The position numbers and the translations under genes were made by a program. Under the pieces are notes generated by a model that did not search any database, had not been told where the DNA came from, and worked only from the letters and a program-made list of their open reading frames with translations. Below, one piece after another: positions 58,039 through 64,000 of a stretch of 64,000 bases of DNA (positions within the stretch are counted from its first letter, which is position 1; the number at the start of each line of letters is the position of its first letter). The stretch spans positions 1,922,001-1,986,000 of the forward strand of contig JAJTUQ010000004.1 of the NCBI GenBank assembly GCA_021399445.1, read 5' to 3'. The DNA is from Xylogone sp. PMI_703 (Eukaryota; Ascomycota; Leotiomycetes).

Positions 58039-59678
58039 ATGGCTGTTCATGCTCACTCCGGAAACCAAGGCATCGGGCATGAGACATATGAGGCCCTGGA
58101 GATCCAGCATGTTTGCGTCCCAGCTGATGCGATAAGCCCTGCCAGATTCGTAGCGTGGAAATGCTTACAGTATCGACATGCGGGGCGGCCCAGTAATTGG
58201 CTGGTGGCAGGTGAGAGCGTCAATTTCCCCCACATTCCAGAACAAGACACGCGTTACGCGGTTCGCTCGCTTAGCAGCCATAGCGGCTGGGTCGACATAG
58301 GACCCAAACGTTTGTTCTACTGTAAGTCGCACCATGCTCAATTTTCAGCAATCACTCAGTTAATATGGTAACGCGTAGGGTATCAGCAAGCTAGACAAAG
58401 CACCCCTGATACACCAGTCATACTATGGGTTCAAGGTGGGCCTGGAGAATCTTCATTAATTGGAGCATTATTGGAGACGGGTGCTTGTCAAATCGCACGA
58501 GATCGTCATCAGTCCTTGAGAAACAACCCGCATAGTTGGGTAGAAGCTGCTCATATAATCTATCTAGAACAAGATAGTAATATTGGGTTTTCTTACGATA
58601 ACACGACAAACAGAACTAGAATTTCTGAGGATCTTAATAAGCTAACTTGGGATATCGTCCTAGCTATCAAAATGATCCATCTTGCATTTCCAAATCTCTC
58701 CTCGCGAGGACTACATCTTGTGAGCGAGGCCTTTGGAGGACGCCTAGTCCCCCCTTAGCTTTGGGCATTCTCCAATACAACGAATGGCTTGGAGTTTTAT
58801 CTTCGGAAAAGATTAATCTTCAATCTTTAATTCTTGGAAATAGGATTGTTGACCCTGCCTCCCAGATTCCAGCTTTATACGAAGTTGGTTGTTCAATGCT
58901 CAGTGATGTCGCGCCAGTGTTTAACGAGTCTTACTGCTCTGATATTATTGCTTTGGACTCGATTAGGTGTAAAGTAGCCCAGGATGACTGTATCTTTACA
59001 TCAGAAGAATTGCGCATTTGTGCTGAAGCTGCAACAGTATGTCTCTCGAGACTTGCGTCCGTCATTAACGGTGTATGTGATCCCTGGGACCGAAGTAGAT
59101 GCTACATAGACAGCGATAGTGGACAGGGAGATTTGGAAGGTGACAGCTCATCTAATTCGCTGCAACTACTATACGATATTGTTTCGTCTTCGCAGTTCCA
59201 AGAATCGCTCTTTGGAGAATCCACTTCCCTGAGAACCTATAATGGGCCGGTTGTCCAAGCAAGCGGGAATGATTTCGCCACGGCAGCTGGGTCATCTTTG
59301 TATCAAATACGTGAGCTTCTGGATGGTTCATCTGTGATTCGTATCTTGATGTATCACGGCGCGAGAGATTGGCTAGCTGCTCCAGGACCGGCTGCGAGAG
59401 CTGTAGAAGCACTTGGGGGACTAGTAGGGACTCAGTGGAAGATCAGGCCATGGGAGAATGCTGAGAGCTTAGGGTGGGAAGGACGCATAAGGAAAGGCAA
59501 TGCGTTGTGGTTTGCTGAACTTCACAACGCCGGAAGAATGGTTCCCAGAGAGACGGGAAGAGGTTCTCTCAAGCTGCTCCAGCATTGGCTGCATGGTGAT
59601 CGAAAGCACAATGAGTTATTCGCAGGGCACCTAAAATGGAAAGTCTCGGAACAACAGCCACTCGACTTTTGGGGGTGA
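58039..59678 (+). pseudogene. S10 serine carboxypeptidase homologue with frameshift and lost Ser and His
   Basis: Exon 1 (58039-58321) and exon 2 (from 58379) join in phase into an S10-like protein: WVQGGPGESS (oxyanion-hole GGPGxSS), LEQDSNIGFSYD, then the nucleophile region. That region reads SEAFGGR, with Ala (codon 58729-58731) where the family has Ser in GESYGG. A frame change occurs in the C6 run at 58749-58754, and downstream sequence continues in another frame to the stop at 59678. There the Asp is kept (YHGARDWLA), but the last catalytic position reads AGRMVP, Arg (codon 59535-59537) instead of the His of GHMVP. So two of three catalytic residues are gone and the frame is broken. Without the frameshift it would be a pseudo-carboxypeptidase. 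Odd for its N-terminus: no clear signal peptide. Confidence 0.82.
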
Positions 59679-59859
59679 AGATATGTAAGGAGCATCATGA
59701 ATGCTTTACACCACGGACAGTGAGGGTTAAACAACTTCGTTCTTAAGTTAAGGAACTGAGATATTAGATCTATATTCTATAGCAAACACTTAAAAGAATA
59801 TTTGTTTATTAATAATTACTCAGACGGCGCAGATTTATTGCGAAGCCCTGTAGAGTCTA

Positions 59860-60053
59860 TCCCCTCGGCTGGTGAAAATGGCTCACTTTTTGCACGACAA
59901 TTATTATTTCCCCTTTTGGTGTTCGGTTAACTTTAAACAAGGCAATCTTAAACACCTTTGGTAGAAATTACTACTTAAAAATCTAACCGAACACCAAAAG
60001 GGGAAATAATAATTGTCGTGCAAAAAGTGAGCCATTTTCACCGGCCGAGGGGA
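59860..60053. mobile_element. Foldback MITE, 194 bp, with TA duplication
   Basis: The two ends (TCCCCTCGGC ... GCCGAGGGGA) are inverted repeats of about 70 bp with a 50-bp loop, differing at roughly two positions (CTGGTG versus CCGGTG is one). TA dinucleotides flank both sides (59858-59859 and 60054-60055), fitting a Tc1/mariner-type target. There is no coding capacity. Confidence 0.88.
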
Positions 60054-60666
60054 TAGTGGGGCTAAGACTCAATCAATTGCATATACTCTGGCTAAGCCAT
60101 AACATGTGAAAATGGATACATTCTATTAGAAAGTTTCTCATTCGTTGGACTCGCACCTTGTAATGGGACTCAAAGTGGTATTCTCTATCGCCTTCAGCCT
60201 CCTGAATTAATCTTCCTCTTTAAAAATCCTCTCTCCATTAGACCTCTTCTCTACCTCCGGAATAAAATTTTCAATTTGCTACAAGTTCCTATATAGTGTG
60301 TTAGTATATCTTCCCAAAATAGGTATAGGAAATTAATAATTAGAGTTACACACCTTCCAACAAGCATAACAGTGTTAGTTCTCATTCCCCACCTTTCATA
60401 CACCCCAACCTTCATATCCTCCTTCTCTATTCTGCTTGCCAACTCTGTCAAATAATCTGCCATGCTTGCTTTCGACAGATTGGTACAGTATAGACAACAA
60501 ACCTTATTTGGAACTAAGTAGATAGACATAGTATATTATATAGATTAATTCCTGAGGAGCTCCATCTGTGCTTTTATAATACTTATAAATATATCAGTAT
60601 ATGATTGTTGTAAGGGAAAACTAATATATAGTATATGTTTAGTAGCTTTAATATAACTTAACAAAT

Positions 60667-60862
60667 TGTCACGGGTCGTCGCCTAATAGCTATCCGCGTA
60701 GAGCTGAATATATTCAGAATCGTACGGTGTAGATAATACTCAACTCTATTGACTAGAATAATCGGTGGGGTAGGAAGAGGAGTTGTAGGACCCCGCCGAA
60801 TATATACAGAATCAAGTCATGTGACCGAGCCGGCAAGCCGGCAAACCCGTACAGCCGTAACA
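60667..60862. repeat. Solo LTR, 196 bp, with 5-bp target duplication
   Basis: The segment begins TGTCACGGG and ends CCGTAACA (TG...CA), and CAAAT flanks it on both sides (60662-60666 and 60863-60867). A TG...CA end pair plus a 5-bp duplication is the mark of LTR-retrotransposon integration; the internal region is gone. A palindromic GCCGGCAAGCCGGC-like stretch occurs near 60830. Confidence 0.85.
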
Positions 60863-61114
60863 CAAATAATGTTCTTAATTCTTCTTACTAGATTTTCTCA
60901 TTAGATTAGATCTAATAATGTTATTCTTATGTCAAAGGGGAAAAGAAGTTATTATTATTATTAAATTAGACTTCATAAAAATTAGTATATAAAGATTAAC
61001 TTATAAATTATCTAATTCTTTTTATTTTTTATAATATTATATATAAATATATAAAATGTTATATAAATTTTAAACTTTTTAATAATCTGTTAAGTTAAAC
61101 TTAAGATAATAAGG

Positions 61115-61737
61115 TGTAACGTTCCTACAAGGATATGGGGTTATCTATCACTCAAATGATAGATGAAGGTAAAGGGCAAGAGAATAGCTTCACAAGGCTT
61201 TAGGGTAGTTACTATAAAATGCAGGTATGCTGTAAATTAATTGAGTTGAGCACGAGGCTCTTATCTACTGTAAAACTATCTACTTATATAGTATATGTAA
61301 GTGACTGGATCCACCTAGATCCTTATGGTCCTGGATCCAAGAGATCCTATCTGGTCCTGGATCCAAGGGATCCTATCCGGTCCTATTTGTCACGTGCTCG
61401 TTTATTTGCTAGTACTAGCTTTTTGCACGTACAAGCAAATAGTTAGCATAAGCAGAAAGGTAGTACTATTTTCCTGATAGTATTATCACTTAGCTAGTAC
61501 AACCAAAGGGTTAGTATTATAATTTCGATAGTATTATCCTTTAGCTTGTATAACCCTTTTTATAGTACTAATGTTGAACTTGTACTATCTTTTCGCTAGT
61601 ACTAGTAATGTGATAGTATTAGCGATACCATAACCAAGTCCCTGATAGCCGTCTTAACTTATACTTATTTAACTAAGGCAACGGCTATAGAGGCCCTATA
61701 CTCAGGTCGCTTGTTATAACCCTGTGGGGTCGTGACA
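61115..61737. repeat. Solo LTR, 623 bp, with 5-bp target duplication
   Basis: Starts TGTAACGTTCC and ends GGGTCGTGACA, flanked by TAAGG on both sides (61110-61114 and 61738-61742). Inside are direct repeats built on a CCTGGATCCAAG-like unit (about 61310-61380) and many scattered TAGTACTA/TAGTATTA motifs (61400-61625). No internal retroelement coding sequence remains. The ends resemble those of the shorter solo LTR 250 bp away (TGTAACG/TGTCACG), so they may belong to related Ty3-like families; orientation is not certain. Confidence 0.85.
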
Positions 61738-61742
61738 TAAGG

Positions 61743-63595
61743 CTTATATAGTATAATTTTATAATAATTATAGTTAAGTTAATAATACCAAAATATAATA
61801 ATATTCAAATTATATATTTGTATTACTATAACTTAATACTATATATATAATACTTCTTTCTCATTAAAGTGTCTTATTTATATATATTATTGTATTATTA
61901 ATATTTTTTAGTACTAATGAAATGTATTATATAAAGTTAAATTTTTTTGGCTTAAGTATAATATTCGAATATAAGTTTGTATTTATGATTAAGTAAAATA
62001 TGATAATTTCTAGCTAAAGTTGTAAGTAACTTTGATAGGTAATTGTTTAACTAAGTTAAAGAGATATATATATTTCAATAATTATTATAGCTAAAGAGTT
62101 TTTCTTATGGTTACTCGTAAGAATCTTAACCTTATTAACTTGACGAAACGATTTGACGTTATTTATAAAGATATGTAATAAAGGTATTAATATTCGAAAA
62201 TATCGGTATAGTAAAAATATATAACGGACTTATGATGTAAAACTTCTAGACATTCATTATCTGTGGAGTACAATGTTTATGACTAACAATATAAAGTTTT
62301 GACTAAAGCGGATAAGGATTCTTTACTTTATCATAGTTGCTTGTAACGTTATGATGATCTCTTGTCGATTAATCTAGAAAGTTTGATCTTTATGAAGATC
62401 TTAATTTCTTATATAGAATTGGCTCAGATTCTCATTAGTATTATTTTGGAATGTAAACATATCAAAATTGAATTGACTTTATCTGATCTTCTCATATATA
62501 TTCATGAAATCAAGAATTCATAATGGATTTGGACAGAGTATAATGGCTCCGCCAGAGCATATTCTTGTGCGCGGCCTTTGTAAACTGTGCAAGCTATGCT
62601 ATGCACATGAAGTGTTAAAGCCAATGCTAGACTCTAAAACCCAAGACATTAGGACATGGATGCTTTAACTGGGATCCCTGGACAAACCGCAGAGATAGTG
62701 CCATGATAGTAATACTCCAAGAACGGGACATGATACAAAATACGTAGATATGTCAGGCTAGACGGTTGGACAAACAGATTGCTTCTGAAAGAAAATAATA
62801 ACTCAGCCGAAGTAGTCTGTATCATTATGTACATTCATTGTAAAGATGCACGACGAGACAAAAGTTTGATCCTATGCTCACCTATCTTAGTCCACTTATC
62901 ACAAGTTAGTTATTATTGGGAGCTAGAGTGAGTATCCCCCCTAATAAAAAATCAAATAGTGCCATGTTAAACTATGTATAGTTTAGCTCAAGAGAAAATC
63001 AGCTCTAAACCGTGTAGGAAGCCTGCCCAAAATAATCCCTACGAAGTGAGTCTGAATTAGCATTGTCACACACTAGTGACGCAGCTCACGTGGCTTTTGA
63101 GTTTTAGGGAACGATGTTAACAATCAGCAAGCCTCTTGAGGACGACATACCTTCTTTCGCATTCAGCCATTTTACTGCCGTTCTTCGTCCCGTACTCCGT
63201 GTCAATTATCAGCTTAATGGGCCGTGTGGGCCCACTTAGCTCGGTTTTCTTACGTATTTGAGATATTGCGGCTGGTTAACTTATCTTAAGGGCAGCATAA
63301 ACTGGGTCTGTGGGCTGTATTTCGTCTCCAATGAGTTAACTTTACATTGACTGGTCGATGGTAAAATCGGTACTACAAACTTTGCATTCGGGATTACCGA
63401 ATTAATAACTCGGCAAAAAGTTTCATTTTAATTAATTCACTTATTCACACTGTGACAAACTTAGCGCAGGGTTTGAGTTCATCCAATTCAGTATTTAATT
63501 ATCACTTTAGAACAGCACTTTCAAAGCTCAAAAAGAAACCAAAATAGTACTCCAAGCGCAACTGGCCTCGGCAATGTCCCATTCTACCGCAAGAA
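61743..63595. other. Very AT-rich spacer, no gene seen
   Basis: 1.85 kb. 61740-62500 is extremely AT-rich with stops in every frame, the look of RIP-affected repeat DNA; 62500-63595 is more balanced but has no recognisable frame. The 62649-62834 minus frame has no features. Confidence 0.4.
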
Positions 63596-64000
63596 TTACG
63601 GGCAGTCGCCCACCGTCAAGTAGAAGCCGGTAAAGTCCTGCCCTACCTCCCCCTGGCTTTGCACAAACGATACGGTTCCGGAGGAAGATTCTGAGCTCGC
63701 AATCCCTAGCTGAAATCCGAGGGGAAGCACGTCCGCTGATCTAGGCGGAGTTACTGTGCCAAGTTCTTGAGAGAACCCCGCGCTAGGAGTAAATTCCCCA
63801 AGAATAAAGCCTGAACCGCCAACATTGTTGTCATTAACGTCCGAGGTGTCGATCTCTAGTCGAGTCGAACCACTTGTAGTAATTTGAGCATCTGTAGGGA
63901 AAGTAACGTGCAGCGTATATTGGAAGGAATTGATCGGAACATCGTAAAAGTTGAGACTTGTGACGCTCCCGGAAGTAACAGCTCCATCAACAATTGTGGA
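63596..64000 (-). CDS. C-terminus of an unknown, probably secreted protein (5' part beyond right edge)
   Basis: The minus strand is open from the window edge to a TAA at 63596-63598, giving the last 134 residues of a larger protein. It is rich in Ser, Thr, Gly and Val with alternating hydrophobic residues (VTSLNFYDVP, LHVTFPTD, VGQDFTGFYLTVGD) and ends GDCP. This looks like a beta-sandwich extracellular domain. I do not recognise the family. The frame shows no stop in 405 bp in otherwise AT-rich surroundings, and codon use is balanced, which supports real coding sequence. No start, signal peptide or intron border can be judged here. Confidence 0.7.
   Translation of the reverse strand, partial: STIVDGAVTSGSVTSLNFYDVPINSFQYTLHVTFPTDAQITTSGSTRLEIDTSDVNDNNVGGSGFILGEFTPSAGFSQELGTVTPPRSADVLPLGFQLGIASSESSSGTVSFVQSQGEVGQDFTGFYLTVGDCP

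Noticed and set aside
1..64000. CRISPR array, bacterial operon signals or prophage
   Set aside because: Spliced genes, tRNA type and transposon classes are all fungal; no direct-repeat/spacer array was found.

Overview
The window looks like nuclear DNA of a filamentous ascomycete (Pezizomycotina). The signs are short GT-AG introns of about 45-105 bp, split alpha/beta fatty acid synthase subunits, a multi-exon highly reducing polyketide synthase (PKS), Zn2Cys6 regulators, solo LTRs, and a pogo-type transposon whose stop codons all fit C:G-to-T:A change (RIP-like). The species is not identified. All readings come from translating the sequence by eye; exon borders are inferred from splice signals and reading phase.

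Layout. 1-18 kb: a divergently transcribed fatty acid synthase pair (beta on minus, cut by the left edge; alpha on plus, 5 exons). It is followed by two fused gene remnants: the C-terminus of a DHA2-type MFS exporter, and the thioesterase end of a non-reducing PKS. Together these resemble the core of an aflatoxin/sterigmatocystin/dothistromin-type cluster that has lost its PKS. Beyond them lie an intact MFS transporter, a TauD-type dioxygenase and a class V PLP enzyme. 18-24 kb: a bZIP regulator with an unresolved start, a tRNA-Gly(GCC) and a 2.4-kb pogo-like transposon. 24.8-40.5 kb: a nitrilase, a Zn2Cys6 regulator, a hAT-like non-autonomous element carrying a 19-bp minisatellite, a 20-exon highly reducing PKS, and an acyl-CoA ligase meeting it tail to tail.

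40.7-50.6 kb: a secreted glycosidase-like protein, a 5'-truncated arylsulfatase, a broken sugar transporter, a Zn2Cys6 regulator with a lost splice donor and no visible start codon, and an isochorismatase-like hydrolase. This looks like a catabolic island in decay. 50.6-64 kb: gene-poor, AT-rich DNA with one secreted Thr-rich protein, a divergent M61 peptidase / S10 carboxypeptidase pair (both frameshifted, the S10 also lacking two catalytic residues), a foldback MITE, two solo LTRs with intact target-site duplications, a possibly mitochondrial-like segment, and the C-terminus of an unknown protein at the right edge.

The main theme is a subtelomere-like mosaic of two biosynthetic loci and one catabolic locus, with many genes showing discrete inactivating lesions. 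The most interesting points are the relic aflatoxin-type cluster beside an open FAS pair, and the nearly intact reducing PKS carrying one in-frame TGA and degenerate enoyl-reductase and methyltransferase cofactor motifs.
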